A stretch of DNA of 64,000 nucleotides from FEN-1219 sp963810755 (GCA_963810755.1 CAWEOP010000011.1:1-64000); one strand, 5' to 3'; shown: positions 10,091 through 19,253, counted from the stretch's first letter. Translations and numbers: made by a program. The notes: a model not told the origin generated them from the sequence alone.

Positions 10091-11113
10091 TCAATCGGGA
10101 TTCGTCGTCGGGCTCCGAGGCCGGTCCGGCGGCGGACGAATGCGCCAGCCTCCTGAGGCCGCAAGCCGGGCGAGGCCATAGCGCAGTCCCTGGGTCGAGC
10201 ACACCAGGCCCGCGCGAGCGGAAGCGCTCGGCGATGAGGCCCACCACGAGGGCGCCGGCCACCACGATGTCGGAGCGTCCGGCGCCCAGGACCGGCCAGT
10301 CGCCTCGCCGGATCCTGCGGTCGAGTCGGCGACCCGGCGGATCGACGTCCTCCAGCCGGCCGGACTCGATCAGCCAGCCCTCGATCAGCGCCGGGTCGTA
10401 GACTCGGACAGCCCGCGGTCGAGGGCAGGCCAGGACCGTCACGGTGCCGCCGACACCGGCGAGGATCGGGAGTCACGCTCCGGCATCAATGCACAATGAT
10501 GCATAAGTTGGACGGTGCACCTCGCTGGCCAGCGCCGCGACATCTCGCTTCGCTGGCCGGGTCGGAGTGGACGTAACGCTCGGTCAGGCTGACCGCCCCG
10601 ATCGGAAGACTGATCCAGCGGCCGGCCTCGCTCCCCATTCCGCTGACGATCTCGGTGCTGCCGCCGCCGAGGTCGAAGACCACGCACGGGCTGCGCCGGG
10701 CGGCCGAGCCGCAGGCCGAGCACCACCGCCTGGTAGACCAGCCGGGCCTCCTCTCTCGCCGGCAGGATCCGCACCGGCATGCCGGTGCGCTCCTCGATGG
10801 CCGCCGCCACCTCGACGCCGTTGCCGGCCTGCCGGAGTGCCGCGGTGGCCGCCACCACGGTGTGGCGTCGCCCCCAGCGAACGGGCCCGCCGGGCGAACT
10901 CGCCGGCCACCGCCGCGGCGCGTTCGGCCATCTCGGCCTCGACCGACCGGGACTTCTCGAGGCCGCGGCCGAGCCGGCAGGCCTCGCCCGCCCGGGTCAC
11001 GGTGATGAGATCCGCGGGCTCGGGCCCCGTGCGACGTCCGCAACCAGCAGGCGGATGGAGTTGCTGCCGATATCAATTGCACCGACACGCAGGTATCCGC
11101 GCGGAGGCTTCAA
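10091..11113 (-). CDS. Ppx/GppA exopolyphosphatase / pppGpp phosphohydrolase family protein, frameshifted
   Basis: The family hydrolyses polyphosphate or pppGpp and belongs to the ASKHA fold. The N-terminus shows the phosphate-1 motif (VGAIDIGSNSIRLLVADV); the middle has TAALRQAGNG and MPVRILPAREEARLVYQAV; the phosphate-2 motif is CVVFDLGGGSTEIV, followed by ISLPIGAVSLTERYV and GGTVTVLA. The last frame ends at TGA 10091-10093. The likely start is TTG at 11111-11113, with GAGGA upstream; its first bases overlap the TGA of the ArsR-type gene, which implies translational coupling. Indels near 11030, 10860, 10680 and 10470. Short family members of about 310-340 residues lack the C-terminal HD domain of E. 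coli Ppx, as here. Confidence 0.75.
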
Positions 11114-11666
11114 AGCAGGTAGTCCTCGATCGAATCCGGACGGCGCCCGCGGCGGGGCAGGCGAAACGGCGCGACTGGTATCGGCGGGGCCGCCGCCCAG
11201 ATCGGCAGGATCGGGCGGCCGTGGCGGCGCGAGCGGTCGCATCCGGACCGGGGCACGCCGGGGTGGGTCGGCCGGGCCTGGCGGGCCGATACCGTCCCGT
11301 CGCGATGGCCCGGCTCTCCGTGAGGCGAGGATCCGGTATCGCCGTGAACCGACCCGGCGCACCGCCGGGCGACGTTGCGGCGCCCCCGCTCCGGTAGCGT
11401 GGAGCCAGGCCAGCAGCGGCGCCAGTGCCGGGCTCCTCGCGGCTCAGCTCGTACATCACGCGCTTCCCGTCCCGGGTGCGCGAGACGACCCGGCTCCTCT
11501 GGAGCACCTGGAGGTGGCGGGTCGTGCAGGACTGCGAGAGCCCGACCGCACGGGCAAGGTCGGTCACGCAGCGGGCGCCACCGTCGAGCAACTGGACCAG
11601 GTGGAAGCGCGAGGCTTCGCCGACGCACGCCATGAGATCTCGCGGTGACCGCTGGGCGGATTTCAT
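11110..11666 (-). CDS. ArsR-family winged-helix transcriptional regulator
   Basis: The start ATG at 11664-11666 begins MKSAQRSPRDLMACVGEASRF; an in-frame ATG at 11679-11681 gives five more residues. The ArsR wing-helix is clear at about residues 10-70: RFHLVQLLDGGARCVTDLA, GLSQSCTTRHLQVLQRSRVV and RTRDGKRVMYEL. No metal-binding ELCVCDL motif is seen, so the sensed signal is not a classic ArsR metal site. The C-terminal half is Arg/Pro-rich and may be misread; two frames compete after residue 75, and the one ending PDSIEDYLL is preferred because its TGA overlaps the next start. It is divergent from rlmN and precedes the Ppx/GppA gene. Confidence 0.65.
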
Positions 11667-11680
11667 TGCATGGCCATGCA
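11667..11680. promoter_or_regulatory. 14-bp perfect palindrome between arsR-type gene and rlmN
   Basis: TGCATGGCCATGCA is a perfect palindrome directly ahead of the ATG at 11664-11666, in the 93-base gap to the divergent rlmN. ArsR-family dimers bind such symmetric sites near their own promoters, so it is a candidate autoregulatory operator. If the longer protein start is real, the site would lie inside the coding region. Confidence 0.5.
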
Positions 11681-11759
11681 TATCATCCCAACTCGTTGAC
11701 CGCAAGTCCGATGGTCTGTTAGCGTCGCTGCCGACCCCGAACGCATCTGGCGGACCTCC

Positions 11760-12353
11760 ATGAACCCCACGACGGCTGACCTCCAGCCCCAGCCTCCCCC
11801 CAACTTCTATGGTCTGAGCCGTGACGGGCTGGCCGACCGGCTGGCCGGTGAGGGGCTGCCCTCCTACCGGGCGGACCAGATCTACTCGTGGGTCTACCAG
11901 AAGCACCATCGGTCTCCTGCGGGGATGACCAACCTGCCGGCGGCGCTGCGGCAGCGTCTGGAGTCGCTGTGCGATCTGCGGCTGCCCGGGGTGCCCACGG
12001 TCATGGGCACGGCGGACGGCCTCACCCACAAGTTCGTGATCGCGCTCGCCGATGGCGCCCGGGTCGAGAGCGTCTCGATGCGGACCGAGAAGCGGCTCAC
12101 CTTCTGCGTGTCGAGCCAGGTCGGCTGCGCGCTCAAGTGCACCTTCTGCGCGACCGGGCTGATGGGCCTGCTGCGCAATCTCACCGCCGCCGAGATCGTG
12201 GCGCAGGTGGTGGCGATGGGCGACTTCCACGGCTGGAAGGACGACCGCTTCAACCTGGTCTTCATGGGCATGGGCGAGCCGCTGGCCAACTACGAACCGG
12301 TGATGGAGGCCATCCGCATCCTCCACGACCCGTATGGCATTCATCTCGGCGCC
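11760..12353 (+). CDS. rlmN: RlmN dual-specificity 23S rRNA / tRNA methyltransferase, truncated at a junction
   Basis: RlmN is a radical-SAM enzyme that methylates C2 of A2503 in 23S rRNA and A37 in tRNA. The N-terminal domain (LSRDGLADRLAGEGLPSYRA, IYSWVYQKH) and the radical-SAM Cys cluster CALKCTFCATG are intact, as is MGMGEPLANYEPVMEAIRI. The family normally runs to about 340-370 residues. Here the similarity ends after about 198 residues, at a position matching the family sequence before RRITVSTVGL, and the frame continues into unrelated sequence. The missing C-terminal half includes the catalytic Cys. The cut coincides with a change in base composition and gene content. Confidence 0.85.
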
Positions 12354-12494
12354 CTCTCGCCCCAATGCCGGCGCGGCTGTTACGGCCGGCGACACGGTAT
12401 GACACGTCCCGCCGGCCCGGCACTTCGCTATAAAGCGCACCGCAATCCATGAGGGCAGCGGTGAGACCGCAAGCCCACCCTACCGAGGTGTGAG
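12354..12494. other. Junction between two genome segments
   Basis: Sequence after 12,353 no longer encodes RlmN. It leads into the ribosome site of the histidine kinase gene (GAGGTG at 12485-12490). A TATAAA hexamer at 12430-12435 could be a -10 box for the kinase; no well-spaced -35 was found. Confidence 0.6.
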
Positions 12495-13178
12495 ATGTGC
12501 GGTATCGCTGAGCCGAAACTGCCGGACGGACCCATGGCAGGCGAGGTATCACTATTCCAGCAAGCGCTCGCTGAGCGCCTGCACGATGGCCCTTTGCAGG
12601 AGCTCGTGGCGCTCCAGCTGCGCGCTGCGAATCTCGCCAGGCTCGCGGCCGAGAGCGCCGACGATCGTCAGGCGCGCGTCGTCGAGCTCGGCAATCTCGC
12701 TCAGGCCGCGATCGAGCATCTGCAGCAGATCATTCGCGACCTCATGGGAGATGCGTCGCGCCCCGTCGCGCTGTTTGTCCGGCTAACCGATCTCTGTGAC
12801 CAGTTCCGCGCCGGCAGCGGCATCGATTGCCGGCTACTCGCCGTCCCGGCGCATGTGCGGTTCGAGCCTGCCGTCAGCGAAGTCATCTTCCGCGCCCTGC
12901 GCGAGCTGTTGACGAACGTCCGGAAGCATTCGCAGGCAACAGTCGTCAAGATCACCAGCCGCTTCCGGCACGATGGGGCCGTCTCGATCAGCGTTTCGGA
13001 CAACGGTATCGGGTTGCACTCGGTTACCCGGCGGCGCAACCCTTTCGAGGGCGGCGGCTTCGGCCTCTGGAGCATCGAGCACCGACTCGGCGAGTTCGGC
13101 GGCGCGCTCGAGATCGAAAACGATCCCGGCTTACGCGCCACGATCGTGGTCCCGCGCAAGTTGCTCGCGTGCGATTGA
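12495..13178 (+). CDS. Sensor-less histidine kinase of the NarX/LiaS (HisKA_3) type
   Basis: The ATG at 12495 follows GAGGTG. At about residues 22-40, FQQALAERLHDGPLQEL carries the phospho-accepting His30 in the HisKA_3 H-box form. The HATPase domain shows the N box (RELLTNVRKHSQA), G1 (DNGIGL) and G2 (GGGFGLWSIEHRL). No transmembrane segment, PAS, GAF or HAMP is present in the 227 residues, so it is a soluble kinase core. No response regulator lies next to it, so its partner is elsewhere or was lost at the junction. It is convergent with the TPR protein gene, 15 bases apart. Confidence 0.8.
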   Translation: MCGIAEPKLPDGPMAGEVSLFQQALAERLHDGPLQELVALQLRAANLARLAAESADDRQARVVELGNLAQAAIEHLQQIIRDLMGDASRPVALFVRLTDLCDQFRAGSGIDCRLLAVPAHVRFEPAVSEVIFRALRELLTNVRKHSQATVVKITSRFRHDGAVSISVSDNGIGLHSVTRRRNPFEGGGFGLWSIEHRLGEFGGALEIENDPGLRATIVVPRKLLACD

Positions 13179-13193
13179 GCGCGGGCTCGTAGG

Positions 13194-15071
13194 TCAAGCG
13201 ACGTCGAGTCCCGCCGCGCGCAGTCCACGCAGGATCTCGTCCAGCAGCAGCGGGTCAGGCTGCCACTTCGAGAGCTCCATGCGTGCCCGCTCGCCGAACC
13301 CCGGATAGAGCTCGAGCAGGCGCGCGGTCTCGCGTGCCGCAATGTCGTCGCGGCCGGCGAGTCCGGCGGTCGCTGCAGCGATCACGTGCGCAATGAACCA
13401 ATTCGGAGTGTCGATGCGCTGTGCCCAAATGAGAGCCGCGTCGTAGCGGCCGTCGCGCAGCTCCGTCAGCGCCCGAGCGACGTTGTAGAAGGTCGGCGGC
13501 CGCGGCGATAGCGCGAGCGCCTTTTCCACGAGCGGTAACGCTCGCTCGTGGGTACCCGAATTGATCACCAACAGCGTACCGATCAATGCGAGCGCCTCGG
13601 CGTTGTTCGGATCGAGGGCGAGCAGGCGGTCCGCGCTGCGCATGAAGCCTGCGATGTCGCCGCTGAAGAACCGCACGCGGGCCAGCGCGAGATTGGCCAA
13701 GTAATTCTCGCCGTCGATGTCGAGTGCCGTGCGCGCTGCCTCGCGCGCTCTCTCGAGCGGACCGCTCGCACTTTGCTGCTGGCTGTATCCGTACCCGTAC
13801 TCATCCAAATAGAGCAATGCGAGCCCGGCCCAAGCGTCGGCGAACATCGGCTCGCGGACCACTGCGTTCTGGAAACACGCGGTGGTCTCCGCGTGCGTGG
13901 TCGGATCGAGCGCGCGCCGATACGAGTAGTACTTGAGAACGCAGTCGTACGTGTCGAGGCTTGCGGGTGGCTTGCGAGAGGCACGGGCGAGCTCTTGCTC
14001 ATAGATCGGGCCGTAGGGTACGGCGATCTTCGCGACTTCATTCGCGATCTTCTCTTGAATCGCGACCAGCGTCGCGACGCTGAGATCTTCGTCGTAAGCA
14101 TCGGCCCAGAGCTGTGCGCTCGTGCCGCGATCGACCAGCCGCGCCGCAATTCGAACGCGCTCCGGTGTCTTGCGGACGCTGCCCGCCAGGATGTACTGCG
14201 CGTCGACGTCGGGGGGCAGCACCTCCGGCTTGCGCATGGCATCGCGGTAGTACCACGTCGTCTGGCTCGCAAACACGAACAGATTGAAGGCCTTCAACTT
14301 CAGCATGATTTCTTCGGTGACGCCGTCCGCCACATAGTCGAGGCTCGGGTCGCCGCTGAGATTGTCGAACGGCAATACGAGGATCTTGGGACCGCTCGGA
14401 AGCGCGAGCGCGCCGGCCGAGTCCGCGCCGCGGGCCGGACCGGGCGTCGGGTCGAGCCGCTCGACGATGAGCAGCCCCGCCAGGACCGCGATCGTCGCTA
14501 GCGCAGCCGCCGCGAACAGCTTGCGACGGCGCGAACGGCGTGATCGCTGCGCCGGCCCACTTGGCGCCGCCGCGGCCGTCACGACATCCGATTGACGCGG
14601 CGGCGGCACAGCGATCGGCACGGCGGCGATCGGTTCAGAGGATTTCGAATCGTTGTAGTGAAACTCGGGCGCGTAGCCGCCGCGCGGTAGCTCGATTCGC
14701 AGCGGATTCGCGTAACCCTCGGCGACGTAGTACTCGAGCAATCGACGCCGCAGACGGCCCGCTTCGACGCGTACCAGCGGATCCGACTGCGCGTCGAAGT
14801 CGGCGGGGCGCCGAAACACTTCGACCGCGATCGTATAACCCTTGAGCCGGTCCGCGGACCCCGCGAGGGATTGCTCGACGACGAAACGCAGAAATTCTTG
14901 CGAGCGACTGGCTTGCTCGAAGCATTGACTGCTCAGAATGCGTTCGAGCTCGGCGGATACTTCCTCGGGCGTCGGCTCCGCGGGGAGTCTCGGTTTGTCG
15001 GTTGCAGGTGGCAACATCGTGAGAGTCGTGCGTATCACCGCTGCGAAGGTCGCGCTGCGGGGGCGGGGCAA
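13194..15071 (-). CDS. Winged-helix / transmembrane / FlgO-like / TPR protein
   Basis: 625 residues. The N-terminal domain has the pattern of large proteobacterial regulator-like proteins: ERILSSQCFEQASRSQEFL, LKGYTIAVEVFRRPADFD and DPLVRVEAGRLRRRLLEYY. One membrane span (LFAAAALATIAVLAGLLIV) follows at about residue 195. The outer part begins with a FlgO-like domain (ILVLPFDNLSGDPSLDYVADG, TYILAGSV-type YILAGSVRKTPERVRI) and ends in TPR-like repeats (LALDPNNAEALALIGTLLV). Such proteins are often labelled adenylate cyclase by transfer, but no cyclase domain is present. The layout resembles CadC/ToxR-type one-component membrane regulators. Targets unknown. Confidence 0.65.
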   Translation of the reverse strand: MPRPRSATFAAVIRTTLTMLPPATDKPRLPAEPTPEEVSAELERILSSQCFEQASRSQEFLRFVVEQSLAGSADRLKGYTIAVEVFRRPADFDAQSDPLVRVEAGRLRRRLLEYYVAEGYANPLRIELPRGGYAPEFHYNDSKSSEPIAAVPIAVPPPRQSDVVTAAAAPSGPAQRSRRSRRRKLFAAAALATIAVLAGLLIVERLDPTPGPARGADSAGALALPSGPKILVLPFDNLSGDPSLDYVADGVTEEIMLKLKAFNLFVFASQTTWYYRDAMRKPEVLPPDVDAQYILAGSVRKTPERVRIAARLVDRGTSAQLWADAYDEDLSVATLVAIQEKIANEVAKIAVPYGPIYEQELARASRKPPASLDTYDCVLKYYSYRRALDPTTHAETTACFQNAVVREPMFADAWAGLALLYLDEYGYGYSQQQSASGPLERAREAARTALDIDGENYLANLALARVRFFSGDIAGFMRSADRLLALDPNNAEALALIGTLLVINSGTHERALPLVEKALALSPRPPTFYNVARALTELRDGRYDAALIWAQRIDTPNWFIAHVIAAATAGLAGRDDIAARETARLLELYPGFGERARMELSKWQPDPLLLDEILRGLRAAGLDVA

Positions 15072-15265
15072 GAGCCGGGGCTGAATAGGTTAGCGCAGAT
15101 CGGACTTGGAAGCGTAGCGAGCGGGACCTTCCCGAAAATAGCGGTGAACCGGCCTGGTTGCTGCCGTACTAGCCTGTCGGCGCGCGTTAGGGCGAGCGGC
15201 CCTTCATTGCTGGCCCGCCGATTTCGCGCTCGTGGTCGCGAACCCCGGGTGCTGCGCAGTGACGG

Positions 15266-16648
15266 CTAGCGTGGCGTGGCGGCCGTCGGTGCGCCTGCAT
15301 CCACTAGCTTGCGCGTCACACGATCCTGGACCCACTGAGCGCTCCACCAATCAATAGGTGTAACGGCGTTGCCGGCCAGTAGCATCGTGAAGTGAAGGTG
15401 GTCCCCGCCGGCGAGGCCGGTCGAGCCGCTGCGGCCGAGCTCGGCGTCGAGATCCACGAGGTCGCCGGTTTGCACTCCGATGGACGACAGATGCGCGTAC
15501 AGCGACATCAAGCCCATGCCGTGATCCAGGATCACGCAGTTGCCGTAGATCCCCAGCCAGCCCGCATGCAAGACGCGGCCACGATTGGCTGCGAGCACGG
15601 GCGCGCCGGCGATCGACGCAAGGTCGAAACCGAGGTGCACCTGTTTGTCGACTTCTTGGCCGCCGTAAACGTAAGTGCGTTGATCCGCGAATCCTGCCTC
15701 CACCGCTGTGTTGATGAGCTGCTTGAACGCCCCGCGCCAGAGAATCTCGTGCGCAGTGTGGTGCGCGAGCTCGGTGATGGTCGCATTGTTCATCCGCCGT
15801 AGGTCGCGGTTGATCTTGAGATAGGACGCCAGCAGGTTGGTCGGGTCATCGACCTTTAGCTCCGTCGAGTTCTGCAGGATCGGCGGAACGACGCGCGCGA
15901 GAAAGCGATCGTCGAGGTCGATGCGGCTCGCGCGGAACTGCTTCGGAAACACGCGGTAGTCGAAGCTCCCGCTACCTTCGTTGCCGACGGTGTCACGCGC
16001 GTATACGTTGATCGGCGTCTTCAGATCCTGGTCCCACAGCAGAGCGAAAAACGCGACGCGGAGCGCGGGATCGGCGTTCTGAATGCCAGCCCCACTCGCT
16101 GGAAAGCCCGGATATTCGTAGTCGCCCACGCGGACGCCGGACTCCACGTCGGGCGGTGTAACGCGGTAGACGACGGCTTCGGAGCCGCCGTGGTTGACGT
16201 AGTGGAACGACGACAGCACGGCGATCTGAGGCGGAGCGAGGCGCACATCGATGCTGCGCGTCGCGCTCGAGCTCGCCTCGCGGAGCCCAAACAGTACCGG
16301 GCGCACGGCCGTCACGGCGACCTCGGCCTTGCCCTGCTTCAACGTGGGCACGGTCTTCTTGCCCGTGGGCCGCGTGATCGAAACGCGGTCGCCGTCGATC
16401 GAGAGCTCGGCCGTGTTGCCGGGGGTCAGGGCAAACACCGGTGTCGTCGTGCCTTCTTGATTGAGGCTGACCTCGAAGCGCTGCAGAGCGGCGCGCGGTG
16501 CGACCACGGCGACCGAGATCTCTCCGGTTTGCCCGATCGTGGCGGGTCCCGTGATCTCGATGACGGGACCCGCGGCGCGGCCCGCATTGACCCAAGCGAA
16601 GGCGGCGCCGACGCCCAACAAGATAAGGATGACGAGTATTTTCCACAT
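15266..16648 (-). CDS. M23-family (LytM/peptidoglycan endopeptidase-type) metallopeptidase
   Basis: 460 residues from ATG 16646-16648. An N-terminal signal anchor (ILVILILLGVGAAFAWV) is followed by about 280 residues of beta-rich sequence (VIEITGPATIGQTGEISVAVV) of unknown role. The M23 domain has HLGFDLAS (zinc His and Asp, about residue 336), GIYGNCVILDHGMGLMSLYAHL and GGDHLHF (about residue 417). These are all the zinc ligands expected of an active endopeptidase, not a degenerate EnvC/NlpD activator. It should act on cross-links in the periplasmic cell wall. No obvious operon partner. Confidence 0.8.
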   Translation of the reverse strand: MWKILVILILLGVGAAFAWVNAGRAAGPVIEITGPATIGQTGEISVAVVAPRAALQRFEVSLNQEGTTTPVFALTPGNTAELSIDGDRVSITRPTGKKTVPTLKQGKAEVAVTAVRPVLFGLREASSSATRSIDVRLAPPQIAVLSSFHYVNHGGSEAVVYRVTPPDVESGVRVGDYEYPGFPASGAGIQNADPALRVAFFALLWDQDLKTPINVYARDTVGNEGSGSFDYRVFPKQFRASRIDLDDRFLARVVPPILQNSTELKVDDPTNLLASYLKINRDLRRMNNATITELAHHTAHEILWRGAFKQLINTAVEAGFADQRTYVYGGQEVDKQVHLGFDLASIAGAPVLAANRGRVLHAGWLGIYGNCVILDHGMGLMSLYAHLSSIGVQTGDLVDLDAELGRSGSTGLAGGDHLHFTMLLAGNAVTPIDWWSAQWVQDRVTRKLVDAGAPTAATPR

Positions 16649-16726
16649 GGGGCGCGATTGTACCGGCAGCTCGCGTGATTCACACTTGCGGCGCGTCACG
16701 CCGCATCGATCGGTCAAGGGGGAAAG

Positions 16727-17664
16727 ATGCTTGCACGAATCACGCTGCTCGCAGTGGCCTTCGGCAGCGCGCTCTGCGCGAGGGCGCGCAAACGCCGTCC
16801 GGGGCGGCGAGCTCCGCAGCGGCGGCGGAGCCGCTCCTCGCGAGCGCCGCGCCGGTCCTGTGGCAGCCATCCATGAACGTGTTCCGGCGCTTCGCGGTCG
16901 AGCCGGAAAAAATGTACGAGTTCTACGGGCCGGTTCTCGGCTTCAAGCAGCTGCAGACATTGAACGTGACGGCCACGAACTCCAGCGGCGTCGCGCGATT
17001 TCAGGCTGGCGCTCAAGAGTTCAAGCTCACGCGGCGCACGCCGAATCGCCATTACCAAGCCGGCGGCGTCGCAGACGCGACGGGATTTCGACTCGTGACG
17101 TTCTTCTTCGCCGACGAGGCCGCGCTCGTGTCGCGGTTCGCGCAGCACGGCTATCCGGCCCCGAAGTTCGGTGCGGAGCGCGGCTCGGACCGTCGCAGCG
17201 CGCTCGTGCAGGATCCGGACGGCCAGGCGGTGGAGCTCGTGATTCTGCCCAATCCCACGACCGAGCAGCTGTTGGCCATCGAGGTCGGGCTCACGGTCGC
17301 GGATCTCGAGCGCAGCCGGGCGTTTTATCGCAGCTTCGTCGGACTCGAGGAGTTGCCGCCGGCCGAGGACGCACGCTTCGGCACGAAGAAATACTCGTTT
17401 CGGCACGGCGCGACGACGGTGACACTGCGCAGCTTCGGCCGAGCGTTGCCCGCGGACACCGGGAGCGGGGGTATCCAGTATGTCGTCTCGAATGTCGACG
17501 CGGTTGCCGCGCTGGCGGCGTCGCGGGCAGTACGCGTGGAGACGCCGTTGTCGCCGCCTGGAAACGGATTGCGGACCATCTGGCTCAGCGACCCCGATTC
17601 GATCACGAACTATTTCGCTGAGACGGCACAGAGCCGCGCGGCTCGACCGCGAGCGGGCCAGTAG
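16727..17664 (+). CDS. Exported two-domain VOC (glyoxalase/bleomycin resistance) family protein, frameshifted
   Basis: The ATG at 16727 has AAGGGGGAA upstream and begins a signal peptide (MLARITLLAVAFGSALCA). An indel near 16,780-16,795 shifts the frame; then an Ala-rich linker and two VOC modules follow. Module 1 contains MNVFRRFAVEPEKMYEFYG...LQDPDGQAVELVIL-like sequence (ALVQDPDGQAVELVI); module 2 contains VGLTVADLERSRAFYRSFVG and WLSDPDSITNYF. Paired VOC modules form a metal site that catalyses isomerisation or ring cleavage, or binds a drug. The export signal is unusual for the family. Substrate unknown. Confidence 0.7.
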
Positions 17665-17763
17665 TCCTTAGCTGGGCGATGGCGAGCACGGTCGGTCGCT
17701 GCGCGCCCGCGCGCGGGTCGGCCCTGCGCAGCGGCAATGTGATCGGCGTAGACTGAGGCGGTC

Positions 17764-18216
17764 ATGGGCATCTATCGCCGCATCTTGCTGGCCGTGGACC
17801 TCACGTCTGACAGCGTGCAAATCGCAGAACGAGCGAAGGCCGTTGCGACCACCGCCGGCGCTGAGCTCGACGTCGTGCACGTCGTCGAACCTTTGCCGCT
17901 CGTCGCGCCGCTCGATTCGCCCGAGCTTCTCGCGCCGACGATCCTGCAGACTCAGGATGAGATCGCGGCCGGCGCGCGCCGAAGACTCGAGACGCTCGCG
18001 GCCGACGTCGGGCTTGCGGCCGGGCGGCTGCACGTGACGGTCGGCAACACGCAGGTCGAAATCCTTCGCGCCGCGCGCGAGCGCAACGTCGACCTCATCG
18101 TGCTCGGCAGCCGCGAACGCCACGGTTTGTCGCTGCTGGTGGACTTCACCGAGGACGCGGTGTTGCACAAGGCGTCTTGCGATGTGCTCGCCGTGAGGGT
18201 AAGGCCCGTCCCCTAG
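17764..18216 (+). CDS. Universal stress protein, UspA family
   Basis: 150 residues, a single Usp domain: YRRILLAVDLTSDSVQIAERA, VVHVVEPLPL, NVDLIVLGSRERHG and the C-terminal VLHKASCDVLAVRV. The loop after GSRERHG reads LSLLVDFTEDAVL; the ATP-type G-x2-G-x9-G(S/T) motif is only partly kept, so this is closer to the non-ATP-binding UspA group. No operon partner. It is convergent with the NmrA-like gene, and a shared hairpin lies between them. Confidence 0.85.
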   Translation: MGIYRRILLAVDLTSDSVQIAERAKAVATTAGAELDVVHVVEPLPLVAPLDSPELLAPTILQTQDEIAAGARRRLETLAADVGLAAGRLHVTVGNTQVEILRAARERNVDLIVLGSRERHGLSLLVDFTEDAVLHKASCDVLAVRVRPVP

Positions 18217-18232
18217 GCAGAGTGTTCGCGTA

Positions 18233-18274
18233 CCAAAAAAGAGGACGCCGCGCGGGCGGGCCCAGCGCGGCGTC
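18233..18274 (-). terminator. Rho-independent terminator of the NmrA-like gene
   Basis: On the minus strand a 10-bp GC stem (GACGCCGCGC at 18244-18253 with its complement at 18265-18274) is followed by CTCTTTTTT at 18235-18243. It ends the NmrA-like gene, which stops at 18300, and may also slow transcription from uspA. Confidence 0.8.
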
Positions 18275-18299
18275 GCGTTCGAACGATCCGAAGGAGTCT

Positions 18300-19253
18300 T
18301 CAGCCCATCGCGGGCAAGATCGCGTTCTTTTGCTTCGTCACGAACTGCTCGAAGCTCTGTAGCTGCGGATTGAGCTTGCGAGCCGTTTCGACGCTCCGGT
18401 TCGCGAGCATCTCCTTCTCGAAGTCCCTATACGCCTGGAACATGTTTCCCATCTCGTCGGCGCCAGGGAATCCGAAGCTGCGGTACACGTCGGCTTCGAC
18501 CGCGTTGTACTTCACGGGCCCCACGCCGAGCGTCTTCGAGAGCGTATTGCCCATCTGCTCGATCGTGAGCGCTTCACCCATGATGCCGACGGTCTTGCCG
18601 ATGTATTGCGGGCCGGCCTTGAAGATGCTGTACGCGATCTTGCCGATGTCTTCGGCGGCGATGCCCGCTAGCTTTGCGTTCCCCATCGGGAACGTCCAGG
18701 CGAGCTTGCCGTCCTCGCCCTTCTTCGGCGCGAGGCCGAACATGAAGAGGTTGTCCCAATAGAACGTCGTGACGAGCAACGTGGTCGGCACGCCCGAGAA
18801 ATACGCGTTCGCTTCCGCTTTCGCGTCGAAGTGCGGCACACGGTACTTCTCCTGAAGCATCGGCATCCGCTTGTCGTCTGCCTTCATGAACTTGCGAATG
18901 TCTTCGAGGGTCGACCAGATCACGTGCTTGACGCCCGCGGCCTTCGCGGCGTCAGCGATGTTCTTGGCCTGGGCCTTTTCCTTCTCGCCCGAGAAGTGCT
19001 CCCAGAAGTTCGTTACGGCGTACACGCCGTATGCGCCCGCGAAGGCCTTCTTGAGGCTCTCGACGTCGTCGAGATCGGCTTTCACGACTTGCGCGCCGGC
19101 CGAAGCGAGGGCCTTGGCCTTGTCCTTAGCGGTATCGCGCGTCACCGCGCGGCACGCGTACCCGCCGGACGCGTCCGCCAGGATCGCTCGGCAGAGGCCG
19201 CCACCCTGCGAGCCAGTCGAGCCAATTACTGCAATGACTTTCTTATCGGCCAT
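18300..19253 (-). CDS. NmrA-like NAD(P)-binding Rossmann protein
   Basis: 317 residues. The glycine-rich dinucleotide site (VIAVIGSTGSQGGGLCRAIL) lies at the N-terminus. ACRAVTRDTAKDKAKAL with its Arg after the second strand suggests NADP preference. GVYAVTNFWEH and KHVIWSTLED match the NmrA/HSCARG group, atypical short-chain dehydrogenases that sense redox cofactor and often lack the catalytic Tyr-x3-Lys. The closest functional idea is redox-responsive regulation or quinone/ether reduction. It is monocistronic by position, with a clear terminator behind it and an inverted repeat about 70 bases ahead of it. Confidence 0.8.
   Translation of the reverse strand: MADKKVIAVIGSTGSQGGGLCRAILADASGGYACRAVTRDTAKDKAKALASAGAQVVKADLDDVESLKKAFAGAYGVYAVTNFWEHFSGEKEKAQAKNIADAAKAAGVKHVIWSTLEDIRKFMKADDKRMPMLQEKYRVPHFDAKAEANAYFSGVPTTLLVTTFYWDNLFMFGLAPKKGEDGKLAWTFPMGNAKLAGIAAEDIGKIAYSIFKAGPQYIGKTVGIMGEALTIEQMGNTLSKTLGVGPVKYNAVEADVYRSFGFPGADEMGNMFQAYRDFEKEMLANRSVETARKLNPQLQSFEQFVTKQKNAILPAMG

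Noticed and set aside
10483..10502. Palindrome-like GCATCAATGCACAATGATGC
   Set aside because: It lies within the Ppx/GppA coding region and its arms are only six bases; coding explains it.
13194..15071. Adenylate cyclase
   Set aside because: The architecture is winged helix, membrane span, FlgO-like and TPR; no class III cyclase domain is present.
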